This document shows, piece after piece, positions 1 through 8,420 of a stretch of 11,089 nt of DNA (its first letter is position 1; each line of letters opens with the position of its first letter). This stretch comes from Trachelipus rathkii (Eukaryota > Arthropoda > Malacostraca > Isopoda > Trachelipodidae). The position numbers and the translations under genes were made by a program. The DNA lies in the NCBI GenBank assembly GCA_015478945.1, contig JABUQX010095334.1, positions 25,001 through 36,089 of the forward strand, read 5' to 3'. A model generated the notes under the pieces. That model saw only the letters and a program-made list of their open reading frames with translations. It searched no databases and was not told the origin of the DNA.

Positions 1-129
1 CCCCATTTAAGAGATATGGTTATGTTCCGGAAAAGATCGAATAAGGATGAACGATATGTTGTGGAATGAATTATCAACGAAGAGAACAAGAGGTACCATC
101 ATGAGGAAGAAAATGAAAGGATCACGGGA
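1..129 (+). other. possible broken tail of a coding frame entering from the left
   Basis: Frame 1 is open from the window edge to a TGA at 67-69 and then from 70 to a TAG at 130-132. It reads as a charged, plausible protein (residues such as FRKRSNKDERYVVE before the TGA and INEENKRYHHEEENERI after it). An overlapping frame starting at ATG 47 gives 61 residues and is the competing choice. It has AAGG only one base before the ATG, which is too close for a normal ribosome site. I recognise neither product. If TGA were read as Trp the first frame would run 43 codons. It could equally be chance in A-rich sequence. Confidence 0.12.
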
Positions 130-261
130 TAGTGAAAAAAGTGAGCAGGAACTTATTAGAACACCCACCACAAGAGGGACTAGGGGGGTAAATTTATTGA
201 TGAAGGAAAGAGGACACCTAGTCTCGGTTTAAGTTGCACTCACAGTTATCGAGGAGTTGCC

Positions 262-312
262 ATGGCAAGACTGTTTCCATTGGCGAACATCCTACGGTGT
301 GCCTTTAGATAG
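262..312 (+). CDS. 16-codon open frame behind a Shine-Dalgarno-like motif
   Basis: The frame reads MARLFPLANILRCAFR and then TAG. GAGGAG at 251-256 lies five bases before the ATG, which is good bacterial spacing. It is too short to assign, and one such coincidence is expected in a window of this size. It overlaps a start-less 40-codon open frame (309-428, stop TAA 429-431) in another phase whose translation is also protein-like. The two together look like a phase break rather than two genes. No domain is recognised. Confidence 0.12.
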   Translation: MARLFPLANILRCAFR

Positions 313-481
313 CAGGATCTGTTATTAGTTTGGTCCAGGAAAAGGAAACTGGTCCATTTTTCCATCAGGGAATTAGACCATTTGGACCTAATTTTCTGAG
401 AAGGAAATGGAGAGTGTGGAATCACGATTAATGCGATCACCACTAAATTGTTGAACATGCACCACGCAGTAGCTATCAGAT

Positions 482-706
482 ATGATACACGCTACAGGGA
501 AAAACAGTATTACCATTGGTAGTTGTTCAAGGGATGGTTCATTCCGGCTGTTCTTCCTGGGAATGAAACTTGGTGGACCCCAGACGCTGATTCGGGAGTG
601 TTCGGAAAGGATCATGCGCACGATCGGGATCATTCGGAGGATTCAAAGAGAATTAAACGTGAATGGATTGTTTATAGAGTATAAGACATGTGGGATAAAT
701 ATATGA
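482..706 (+). CDS. hypothetical 74-residue open frame
   Basis: This ATG-initiated frame has a mixed, protein-like composition: an N-terminal polar stretch, a hydrophobic patch around residues 26-31 (FRLFFLG), then an Arg/Ile-rich segment near residues 38-56 that could form an amphipathic helix. I recognise no family or catalytic motif. There is no Shine-Dalgarno motif before the ATG. An antisense frame of 81 codons (388-633, minus strand) covers much of the same bases, so at most one of the two is likely real and possibly neither. The frame ends where the sequence turns A-rich. Nothing nearby suggests an operon. Confidence 0.15.
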   Translation: MIHATGKNSITIGSCSRDGSFRLFFLGMKLGGPQTLIRECSERIMRTIGIIRRIQRELNVNGLFIEYKTCGINI

Positions 707-714
707 AAACTAGC

Positions 715-1362
715 CTAGCTAGAGATAAATGAAAAAAAAGTAGAAATAACTTAACAATATACATAACTTTTAAACACCAGAAAATCACATACAGGAAAGG
801 GAGCCAAGAAGAATGATAAGAGCGGAAGTTATAGAACGAAGAAAGGAATTACCAAGCAAACAAAAAAAACAAATGTTAAGACGCAGGATGTAGATCGTTT
901 AAAGAATTTATAAAAAGATATAAACAGACGAGATTATATTGAATGAACGATGCTAGTACTGATTAAGAAGAAAACAACCCAAATTCACTCAAAATATGTA
1001 AAGAACAGCACAGCTCTGATGAGCAGTGACACGAACCAACCAAAGTTACTAGGGGATTTAACACAGAACCATACTGAACAAGTTCAGCATTTCGCACCCT
1101 GTACGTAATACAGCCGAAACATGCACACAATAGAGACAAGGAAACTTTAACAGGAGCTCTGATGAACAACCCGATATATAGAGCGAAAACTAAGGCATGC
1201 CAATAAAAAAAGGTACATAACACATACTATTAATCCAGGAGGAAATGTCGCAGGACCCACCGAATACCACAATTGATGCAGAACCAGTATGTAGATCATA
1301 AGGTAAATAAATTCCCACGAGTTGTCGTGGAAAATCACAGTTGCTAATCCTTTCAAGTTAGT
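715..1362. other. A-rich stretch with no supported gene
   Basis: The + strand is A-rich and interrupted by stops in all three frames. Two minus-strand frames (963-1223 and 1147-1356) exist but overlap each other, are rich in Leu, Cys and Ser, and have the composition expected when a T-poor strand is read backwards. I see no promoter, RNA gene or repeat in this stretch. Confidence 0.6.
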
Positions 1363-1395
1363 GGCAATTGATGTAATGGCAATTGATGTAATGGC
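1363..1395 (+). repeat. 15-bp tandem duplication, 2.2 copies
   Basis: The unit GGCAATTGATGTAAT occurs at 1363-1377 and again without any mismatch at 1378-1392, followed by a partial third copy (GGC). The unit contains the palindrome CAATTG. Because the copies are identical, the duplication is recent, is under constraint, or is a copying or assembly slip. It lies about 80 bases before the 83-codon frame at 1474. Confidence 0.95.
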
Positions 1396-1473
1396 TAGCC
1401 AAAAACAAGGAGAGAAGGAAAAAATGATTAGGAAGCGTGATCTAGTGGGCTGCTAGGAAACGCACTGCAGCAA

Positions 1474-1725
1474 ATGGGAATGCTAGCAGTAAACAGCACT
1501 AAAGAGGAGCAAAGAATCCGCCACCACACAAAAAAAGTGTCGAGCAAACCAGGGGAGGAAGGAAATATGACTGACGCGCAAGTCAGCGATGAATTACCTA
1601 GCACATTTTACTCCACAAAGTGGCACCAGCAGTACGAGCAAGGGTTAAAGATGAGATCGAAACAGGTGCCGAATTCACAAGAAACACTAATTGTACACAG
1701 AGTTAGTCAGGGACGATGCTCTTAA
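1474..1725 (+). CDS. hypothetical hydrophilic 83-residue protein
   Basis: This is the longest frame on the + strand apart from a TTG-initiated frame of similar size at 4952. It starts at ATG 1474 (a second ATG follows two codons later) and ends at TAA 1723-1725. The product is polar and charged, with Lys/Arg/His-rich residues at about 10-27 (including RHHTKK), an acidic patch in the middle, and a Gln/Lys-rich segment (YEQGLKMRSKQ) near residues 54-64. No signal peptide, membrane segment or known motif is seen. A TAGGA about 14 bases upstream is a poor ribosome site. The upstream 15-bp tandem repeat is the only notable neighbour. Open frames of this length can occur by chance here, and I do not recognise the sequence. 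Confidence 0.18.
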   Translation: MGMLAVNSTKEEQRIRHHTKKVSSKPGEEGNMTDAQVSDELPSTFYSTKWHQQYEQGLKMRSKQVPNSQETLIVHRVSQGRCS

Positions 1726-3182
1726 GATGGTGATAACATAGATCACATATTCAGTAGTCCCTTGATAAACACTCTTGGCAAGAACTGCGAAAAGGAGAGA
1801 CCAGGTTGGAACGAAGGCGGCACAACCAGTGACGTGCAGAGTTCCTTGAAGAACACAGTGACAAGGAACCTAGGGAACAAGTAGAACACCATCTAATTAG
1901 ATTTACGCAGGCGGGAATGGCACCATCATAAGCACCTACTAATAAATAACGACCAACAAAACAACTACACAAACTGGCAACCCATTGACACCAGACCGAA
2001 CAAAGGAAATATTCGAGTCGTAAGCTCAGACAACGACACACGGAGGGCCAACATGGTCCGTGCCAATGACATCTATAGGACAGAGCAAGAGTCAAACAAG
2101 ATAGAACACGAAGGACATCCAAGAGAAAAATGACTCCCACGCTTCGACAAGAAACAAAGTAGGAGTTGATCCAAAAAGGAAAGAATTATTATCAGGCAGA
2201 GTCAGGGTTCTTTGGAAAAGAAACTAGGTGAAAGATCATAGAAAGGGCGCATTCAACGCGTTATACCAAAACGATAATGGATAGACTGCGTGAGAATGAA
2301 CATAATGATGTTAGCAAGAGATAGCATACGCAGTAAATACTAAAAAGTGGAGGGAAAAGAATCCACTGATAGACAACCACTAAATAAAAGTACAAAGGTC
2401 CTAAACAATGGCGAAAAAAGAAGCAAAAAAAACAACGACACTCAGTAAATATACCTCAGGCAGTATTTTGAAAATGAAAAAGGCGAAGTCCATTCACAAC
2501 AAGGGACAACAATTAACAGGCCAAATAGACAACACAAAGATGGGATTGACATGAGAGAAGCACCAGTAAGAAGATCGAATGTAAACAATAGAGTCAATCA
2601 GGATAAGACACCTTACCAAGGAGCAACAGCTCGAGGACACAGAAAAGAAAACAAAACGGGGTAGGACAGGACAAGAAACCAAGTGAACATGGGATCTTAT
2701 GGTACGACGACTGCGACAATTGGTAAACCACAGAGACCGCACTCAAAGAGGATAGCAGAGGACATCTCAACACGGCCACAAAAAACAAAAGTATTTAGGA
2801 GAGAGACATAATCCCACGCATCGACACAAAAAAGCACCAGTCAATGGCCAATCGGTCGATATGCCACCTCCTATAGAGCCCCATAGAAGATCTCTTCTTG
2901 GATTGGTGGATGCAGCAGACCCAATATCAACGACAACGAGACAAAGGATAATCAGACGTCCTAGGTATCAGCGGAACCACTCGACTTTTGCAAGGCAACG
3001 ATTTGAAAGGAGGACAAAGTCTCAAGAGTAAATCCAACAAGACCCAGCTCTACCCACAAGGATACAGATACCGTGTTCAGCCGCTACTCTAGAAGGAAGG
3101 AAGAATATCGATTCTAACCAACAGGTAGTGACCTCACCTCCGCTCACACCTGATAGACAAGAAGAACAATGGAATTATACAG
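1726..3182. other. strongly T-depleted region without a supported gene
   Basis: The + strand is A-rich and very poor in T. Line 2401-2460 has 32 A and 7 T, line 2641-2700 has 29 A and 7 T, and line 2041-2100 has 21 A and 8 T. C and G are both well represented, so this is not simple purine bias. All + frames are cut by TAA, TAG and TGA. Minus-strand frames at 1751-2140, 2494-2742 and 2594-2788 are long because stop codons on that strand need T on the + strand. No RNA gene, repeat or promoter was found. Confidence 0.7.
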
Positions 3183-3210
3183 GTTTAAATAATCATTTGT
3201 CGCACAAGAT

Positions 3211-3227
3211 AATTTAAAAATTAAATT
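3211..3227. repeat. short AT-only inverted repeat
   Basis: AATTTAA and TTAAATT form a perfect 7-bp dyad around AAA, followed by CCTTTTTAT. It sits in a 60-base AT-rich island between two T-poor stretches. A stem without G or C is a weak candidate for a rho-independent terminator, despite the T run. Confidence 0.6.
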
Positions 3228-3240
3228 CCTTTTTATAATT

Positions 3241-3621
3241 ACCAGGAACTCCATTCATTGACGCACAAACATAAGGGAAGTAGTTTGAAGACATCCTGAG
3301 AAAGTGAAATCAAAGGCAGACCGAAAACCTCGCTAGGCAATGATAGACATCGGAGCGACAACGCGAAACGACACCCACACATAGCAGATCAGGATCGATG
3401 AGTTAAGCACACCTCGCACACAATAGACCCAACTGGGTCATAGAATGGGCCAGACGCAGAGATCTCCCGAAATGAGAAGATGTAATCACACGAAAAAACA
3501 AAGTCCGTAATTAGGAAGTATGAAAGTGAGTGAGTGAGCAGCGCAGAAGCGCGGAGAAGGTTTCGTAGTGCGAGACACACTAGGTTAGTTTATTGCTATG
3601 TGTATATGTCCTCTATCCTGA
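3241..3621. other. T-poor stretch with a short GTGA repeat
   Basis: A-rich and T-poor up to about 3590, then more balanced. It contains GTGAGTGAGTGAG at 3526-3538 (3.25 copies of GTGA), followed by GCGC-AGAA-GCGC at 3541-3552, a 4-bp G/C stem with a 4-base loop. The minus-strand frame at 3389-3580 is attributed to T depletion. No gene is supported. Confidence 0.55.
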
Positions 3622-3747
3622 ACAGTATTCCCTATTAATATTAGTGTGTCATATAAGAGTAGGAGGGAAGATCCATTCTTGCCACTTACTGTTAAAGCTT
3701 GCGGTGTTGCTCCAGATGTATTGAAGGGTAAGTGGCGCAAAAAATAG
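3622..3747 (+). other. 41-codon open stretch with protein-like content, no start codon
   Basis: Between a TGA at 3619-3621 and TAG at 3745-3747 one frame stays open in a locally balanced, less A-rich segment. Its middle reads DPFLPLTVKACGVAPDVLKG, with a mix of hydrophobic residues, Pro and Gly that looks more like a folded protein than the surrounding translations. There is no ATG in the frame, so if real it is an internal fragment. I do not recognise the family. Confidence 0.12.
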
Positions 3748-4951
3748 TAGTATTGCGCTCTCGAGTGAAATCGTCGGAAAAATAACTCATATTGATCGAA
3801 ACCTAATAGCTAAATTATATGTTTTACGACGCAGGGTAAGAAGTGCTTAGAGAAGCGGATTTAAAGAAAAAAGAAAGGCTCATTGTTTTCGTAAAAGACA
3901 TATTTTAAACAACTAACCACGATAAACACCGACATTATTGAATAGCTGAGTTAAGGATTGTGATTACCAACTTTATAAGGATTGTATAGTGGCTAAGGTA
4001 TTATCAGTTCGCCCAAAGCCGATCTGATAGTTAACCTCAGCTCGTGATTCCAAGGCTTATAGAAGAGGAACAATGTGACAATACGCGAATGCACACATGG
4101 CTCACAATGCAGGTATATTAAACTAACTAAAAGCAATGAATATAGGATGAACTCAGAGTTCAAGGAAGATGCGGGAAAGTAATGGAACAGATAGATATGT
4201 AATGATGTTGCCTGTTGTAGAAATGACCGAAAAATAGTAAGCGTTTTAGAAAGTATGTTATAACCAGCAGAAAAGGTAGATCAGATACGAAATAAAGAAT
4301 TAAAGTAAAAAATGCGAGCAGAAATAAATTAGATACGGTACCTTCTAAAATGGTAAAGAGCGAGAAATGATCTTGTTAAAGGGAAGTACCGAGATGATAT
4401 TACTTTAAAAAACACCATACACTTAGTGAAAATATTGAGAAGATAGGCGAAGGTACTCTAATTCGGTGGGTTTTAAAGAACAGTGAAAACGGGTATTAGG
4501 AGAAATCACAAGCGATAATAATGGCACAAACAGGAACGAAAAGTGATATCAGCAGTGATTAAGCCAAACCTCAGAAAGACTTACATAACAGGTAGTCACA
4601 CCTATGGAGGAAGGTCAATACGAGCGTACTCAAGAAGAGAACAACTTGGGTAGAAAAAACGAATGAGCGACGGGCAGTTAAATAGATAAGATAGTAATGA
4701 CATAAATTACTAAGACTAACCAAGTAAGTGAACCGGCAAACTTATTACGATATCAGTAAAATAAGAATAAAGTAGGTCAGAGTGGAGGATAACCTAAACT
4801 AGATATAAAGATAATACATATAGTTAAATAATAAGGTAACTACTCAATAAGTAATATAAAGTAAGCCTAGAAACCATAAGTACCATGTCAAGTAGATAAT
4901 ATGTAAATTGGTGGTGGTGTATAGCGTGGTGCGATGGCTGTGTAGCAGAAT
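3748..4951. other. A-rich stretch with no supported gene
   Basis: Stops occur often in every + frame, and only short frames exist on the minus strand. The composition is A-rich with moderate G, without obvious tandem repeats. I looked for tRNA T-loops, rRNA landmarks and strong hairpins and found none that I would defend. Confidence 0.6.
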
Positions 4952-5047
4952 TTGAGCAAACCTGTCTGGGTTATTAGAACATACATAGTATACGGGCATC
5001 ATACGAAGAGCAGAGAAAACCCAACAAAACAATGTAAAAACGGAAAT

Positions 5048-5127
5048 CTTCTCTCAAGAAATACACGAGAAGTTCACATGTCTGAGACACAAAGGTCTCA
5101 CGCACACATGCAGCACCAAATCTGCTG
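5048..5127 (+). repeat. three consecutive short stem-loops
   Basis: Three perfect inverted repeats follow one another. CTTCTC (5048-5053) pairs with GAGAAG (5067-5072). TGAGAC (5083-5088) pairs with GTCTCA (5095-5100) around ACAAAG. CAGCA (5111-5115) pairs with TGCTG (5123-5127). Stems are 5-6 bp and loops 6-13 bases. Individually each is near chance level, and their spacing is the only notable point. They lie inside a TTG-initiated frame (4952-5206) that I do not accept as a gene. Confidence 0.45.
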
Positions 5128-5528
5128 GTCCGGATATAGCAAGCTTAGCACAAAGGGTTCGAGAAGGAATAGAGTAAGAAAAAATAAAGATAAATTTATT
5201 ATATAATTGATTTCGATTATTGATAAATCTGAAATAGATGAAGAGATATTATTGATTAATTATTAGTTATATATATATTTATTAATTAACTTAGTCGTAG
5301 TATATCTAGTTTATAGATACTATGAATTTCACCTAGTTGTGTCAGAAGAAGGGTCCAACCAAATGAGCATTAGTGGTTGTATCATGATGTTAGCGTCTGC
5401 GGAGGAAGTACGTATACTGCTTGATGTCAGAGCTTAATACTGAATCGAGATGCAACTCTACAATTATTGCTTACTATATAACGCATCAGCTTAATATAAA
5501 ATATCTCATTCAATACGAAAGTTTTAAG

Positions 5529-5596
5529 AAGGAGGAAATATTACTCATAATAGTATAGTTGGAATAAGATACGTATTTATATATACTCTCCATTAA
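5529..5596 (+). promoter_or_regulatory. strong Shine-Dalgarno-like motif before an ATT-initiated 18-codon frame
   Basis: AAGGAGG at 5529-5535 is a near-perfect match to the anti-Shine-Dalgarno sequence. Four bases later an ATT (5540) opens an 18-codon frame ending in TAA at 5594-5596. No ATG, GTG or TTG occurs at the right distance. ATT is a rare start in bacteria and in some mitochondria. It may be a coincidental purine run in a purine-rich window. Confidence 0.2.
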
Positions 5597-5760
5597 ATAA
5601 TGCATGGATGAATAAATTATTATTACCATACTGAATTATTATATATATGCGATTATTAGTTAATAGCATTGCCAAATTATCTTAATATACCGAATCCTCA
5701 TTGAATTATCCAACTCGTTATTATATAAACAGGATAACCGGCCTAAATTAGATAATGTTA

Positions 5761-5790
5761 TGCCAGATAGCGGTGCGATAACTATTGGCA
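5761..5790 (+). repeat. bulged 9-bp hairpin
   Basis: TGCCA-(G)-ATAG pairs with CTAT-TGGCA across an 11-base loop (CGGTGCGATAA), leaving a one-base bulge. The stem includes several G-C pairs, which is unusual in this AT-rich neighbourhood. It has no T tract after it, so it does not look like a terminator. It could be a structured RNA element or a protein-binding dyad. Confidence 0.5.
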
Positions 5791-5870
5791 GGGTATAAAT
5801 TATAACAATAATCTCTCTCCGCTAAATTAGTGAGCCAAAAATTATAATTGTTAAAATAATATTTTAAGGA

Positions 5871-6451
5871 CTAATAGATTTTGCAGGGAGAAGATTTGCG
5901 GGGACGTTAGTCTAAGAGCCAGAAGACTATGAAGCCCGAGGTCAGAGCTGAGTCTAGGACCCAACTCAAGAATTGGATGATTCCGATCGAACTCAGACGC
6001 AAGGTTAAAGTTCAATAAGGTTCACGCCGGATATTTTGAAGGCCCAGGGTGGCTGAATATAAGATACACAGGAGCTAAAAGTACATCCAGAAGCTGGAAT
6101 CTATAAGAGGAAGAGGCCACAGTTGGAAGCCAACAATAGGAGTTAGCTACTGAGGAGTGTATTAAAAAATGGACAAGACACGGAACGAGAAAGTTTCCAG
6201 AGGGTCTGAAAAGGAATCACACGCAGGAAGTCGGAAGGACGGGAAATGAAGACTCTCACACGGAAAACGAGAATAATCAAAACTCACTATCAAAAGGACA
6301 GGGGAAAGAGCACCTACCTGAAGGAGATACATATTCGATCAGAAACACGAGAACATGAGGATATAAACGAACGGTAATAGAGAAAAATGGAAAAATTATT
6401 GCATACTTGGACAAACTAGTATATAAAAGATGAACTTAAATTCAGATTATT
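5871..6451. other. A/G-rich stretch with no supported gene
   Basis: The composition turns purine-rich again. TAGTCT (5908-5913) pairs with AGACTA (5924-5929) around a 10-base loop. The following segment to about 6060 is the most GC-rich part of this half but has no long frame on either strand. No tRNA cloverleaf could be built around the TTCGA-like words. Confidence 0.5.
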
Positions 6452-6480
6452 GTAGATTTAGGTAAAAGCAAATCTGCTAC
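6452..6480 (+). repeat. stem-loop with outer GT/AC closure
   Basis: AGATTT (6454-6459) pairs with AAATCT (6470-6475) around AGGTAAAAGC, and GTAG with CTAC can close an alternative outer stem. It is a modest structure in an AT-rich segment, about 100 bases before a run of seven G at 6583-6589. Confidence 0.4.
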
Positions 6481-7254
6481 ATATTTGTGGCGATAATTGA
6501 ATATATATGTATGATTCAAATTGAGTATTAAGTAAGTATATTATTTAGCTTAGAGTTTTATAGATAATAGAAGTTAAGAAAAGGGGGGGCTTCGTTGATG
6601 AGGGAATTAACGTCTTGAAAACATATGGCACAAGATACAGAGTAGATGAGGCGATCACTCAATATTACACACACATACGTATAGTTATTCATATTGTTTA
6701 TTATTATATTAAGAAAGAAACACGCCAACTTTGAGTTAGTCATATTCAATACCGTTTACATGTGTTCTGGTGAGTAATATCGACGGCGCACAACATCAAG
6801 GGATGAGGATCAAACGAGAAACAGTCCTCGGTTAAAGGTAACCAACTTTCGAATGTGGGCCTTCCCTCAAATTATAAGAAAGTGAGACTTGAACAACAAG
6901 TAAAAGATCCCTAATTAACGGAGCTCAGTTCCATATTCAGAGAATGAAGTAATATAAGATATTTAGTAAGTAAGATGATATAGTTAATAGCTAGGGTAAG
7001 TAGCGATTTGGTTAGTAAGGATGAGAGTCAAGAGGAGGGAAGGACAAATATTAATATAGGTAGCAGATCACGTATCAGAGTAAGTATGAATGTAATATAG
7101 AAATACTAGTAATACGTAGCTTAAGTGAATACAGATGGCCTATAGAAGCTATGATATGATATATATGAGATAGTTTGACATTCACGAAAAGGGTAGTATG
7201 AGAGTATGATATATCAGTGGCGACTCTATTAACTTAGGTATTACTAGCTCAGTG
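6481..7254. other. AT- and A-rich stretch with no supported gene
   Basis: This stretch is dense in TAG, TAA and TGA on the + strand. The 63-codon minus-strand frame at 6558-6749 has no recognised content and no ribosome site I would accept. The only sharp local feature is G7 at 6583-6589. Confidence 0.55.
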
Positions 7255-7297
7255 CTCTCTCAGGTCTCTCGTCTCTCTACTCTCTCTCTCATTTTCT
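7255..7297 (+). repeat. polypyrimidine (CT-rich) tract
   Basis: 37 of 43 bases are C or T, including an uninterrupted CT run at 7280-7290. It stands out because the surrounding + strand is purine-rich. Such tracts occur as microsatellites, as triplex-forming DNA and upstream of eukaryotic splice acceptors. Nothing nearby selects among these. Confidence 0.85.
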
Positions 7298-7716
7298 GAA
7301 AAATAATTATAGAAATATATAATAGTAGAGTAATATGAAGGAGTATATGAGGATAAGGTATAATGAGATAAGAAGGGAACGGCGAGTTAAATATGTTAAT
7401 CAGATAAGTACTATATGAAATAATATAATATTAAACTAGTATATATGACTAAATAATATGAAGGTCAAGTATAGTTAACCAATCATAACAATAAGGGTAA
7501 GTAGGGAGTAGAGGCAGTAGAACGAGTTAGTAGTAGTAGAACGAGGCAGAGACCGAGACTCAGCGACAGATAGCGGCAGATATATACCTCAAAACTTCAA
7601 ATAAAATAATAAGCCACGAACCAGACGCATATAGTTATAATGGCAAGATAACATCGTCACGGTATTAAGTACCATAGGTGATGTACATAAGATGAAGAGT
7701 CATCAACTGAATATAG
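7298..7716. other. A-rich gene-free stretch with short GA-type repeats
   Basis: AGTAGAACGAG occurs exactly at 7516-7526 and 7535-7545. GCGACAGATA (7563-7572) is followed directly by GCGGCAGATA (7573-7582), which differs at one base. No open frame, RNA gene or promoter is supported. Confidence 0.6.
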
Positions 7717-7763
7717 CTCCCTAGGCTGAAGAAGCCTCTCAATAAAAGATACCCTAGAGGGAG
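7717..7763 (+). repeat. nested stem-loop
   Basis: CTCCCT (7717-7722) pairs with AGGGAG (7758-7763). Immediately inside the left arm, AGGCT (7723-7727) pairs with AGCCT (7733-7737) around GAAGA. The stems contain several G-C pairs. The element lies 30 bases before another hairpin at 7794. Confidence 0.5.
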
Positions 7764-7793
7764 TCAGTACGTATGTAGTAGGAAAAACTAACA

Positions 7794-7823
7794 GAACCAC
7801 TCCTAGGTAAGGTCCAGTGGTTC
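7794..7823 (+). repeat. 8-bp hairpin with 14-base loop
   Basis: GAACCACT (7794-7801) is a perfect reverse complement of AGTGGTTC (7816-7823). The loop CCTAGGTAAGGTCC has an inner CCT/AGG stem. The word CCTAG recurs in this loop and in the neighbouring element (7720-7724 and 7753-7757). There is no T tract, so a bacterial terminator is unlikely. Confidence 0.6.
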
Positions 7824-8420
7824 ACGTTATATAAAATAAGGGTCAATCACCATATACTAGTAGTACGTATATATAGACAATAGGTAGGCATTATAGTAAG
7901 AAAGGATATCACCGCCTAATGAACATGTCGGCGGGTATATACTAGAGAACTAACGTAGAAAATAGAATTCAGCTGTGAAACTAATGAATAATAACTGTGA
8001 ATATATGATAAGGGTATGGAATAAATTAAATAGTAGATAAATTATAAAATAGATAGTAAATAGCAAAGGTTAATAAGATTAAAAGGTATGATAAGTAAGC
8101 GGAGTATATAGTATGAAAAGAAGAGTATATATATAAGGGTTATTGGAGGAATAAACTCATATGGAAATAATGGTTGGCGGGGTATGAGAGATGATAAATA
8201 TATAATATAATAAGTTATTGAGGTAGGATATATATATATAAATAAGTAGATAAGAAAAACCCTAAACGGGCGTCGTGACAATCGGGCGGATAGTTATACA
8301 CTGAACTCAATAAAGATATACCCAAAGAACCTATATACTAAGCCTACCTACTACACGTAAATAGATAATATATATATATATACTGAAACAACAAACTCAT
8401 AATACAGAAGGGAATAATTT
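7824..8420. other. A-rich, stop-dense stretch with one GC-rich patch
   Basis: No gene is supported. The 79-codon minus-strand frame at 8042-8281 is rich in Ile, Leu, Tyr and Ser, as expected from an A-rich opposite strand. At 8267-8289, 17 of 23 bases are G or C and the word CGGGCG appears twice (8267-8272 and 8283-8288). Confidence 0.55.

Larger units (their letters stand above)
5207..5870. other. AT-rich balanced intergenic-like region
   Basis: Unlike its flanks, this stretch has similar A and T. It holds a dyad at 5298-5322 (TAGTAT with ATACTA and a partial inner stem), a weaker one at 5356-5379 (CAACCA with TGGTTG), a ribosome-site-like motif at 5529-5535 and a hairpin at 5761-5790. No open frame of useful length starts here. 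Confidence 0.5.

Noticed and set aside
388..633. 81-codon minus-strand frame
   Set aside because: It is antisense to the 482-706 frame, has no ribosome site and no recognised motif. I kept only one low-confidence call here.
1751..2140. 129-codon minus-strand open frame
   Set aside because: It is the longest frame but starts at GTG without a ribosome site and is rich in Cys, Ser, Leu and Arg. It lies opposite a T-depleted strand, where minus-strand stop codons are rare by composition.
2494..2788. Overlapping minus-strand frames of 82 and 64 codons
   Set aside because: They overlap each other in different phases and share the Cys/Ser/Leu/Val-rich composition produced by T depletion.
3211..3236. 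AT hairpin followed by T run as a terminator
   Set aside because: The stem has no G-C pairs and no gene ends upstream.
3728..3834. Possible 107-base intron (GTAAGT donor, CTAAT branch-like words, CAG acceptor)
   Set aside because: Joining the flanks creates a stop codon at once, and short splice words like these are common by chance.
5150..5175. GGGTTCGAGAA resembling a tRNA T-loop
   Set aside because: The flanking five bases on each side do not pair, and no acceptor or anticodon arm can be placed.
4952..5206. 84-codon + strand frame
   Set aside because: It starts at TTG with no ribosome site, has no recognised motif, and runs through three dyads.
5761..5790. TGCCAG...GCGGT as a divergent SSU 530 loop
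   Set aside because: The conserved core of the loop is missing and the hairpin is explained as a simple inverted repeat.
6583..6589. G7 run as a quadruplex or slippage site
   Set aside because: There is only one G tract, so no quadruplex can form locally, and no coding frame crosses it that would need a frameshift.
7749..7758. GATACCCTAG, resembling the SSU rRNA word around the 790 loop
   Set aside because: No other small-subunit landmark (530 loop, 920 region, decoding site) was found in order around it, so a 10-base match is chance.
8260..8267. CCCTAAAC, a plant-type telomere unit
   Set aside because: Only one copy is present, with no tandem array.
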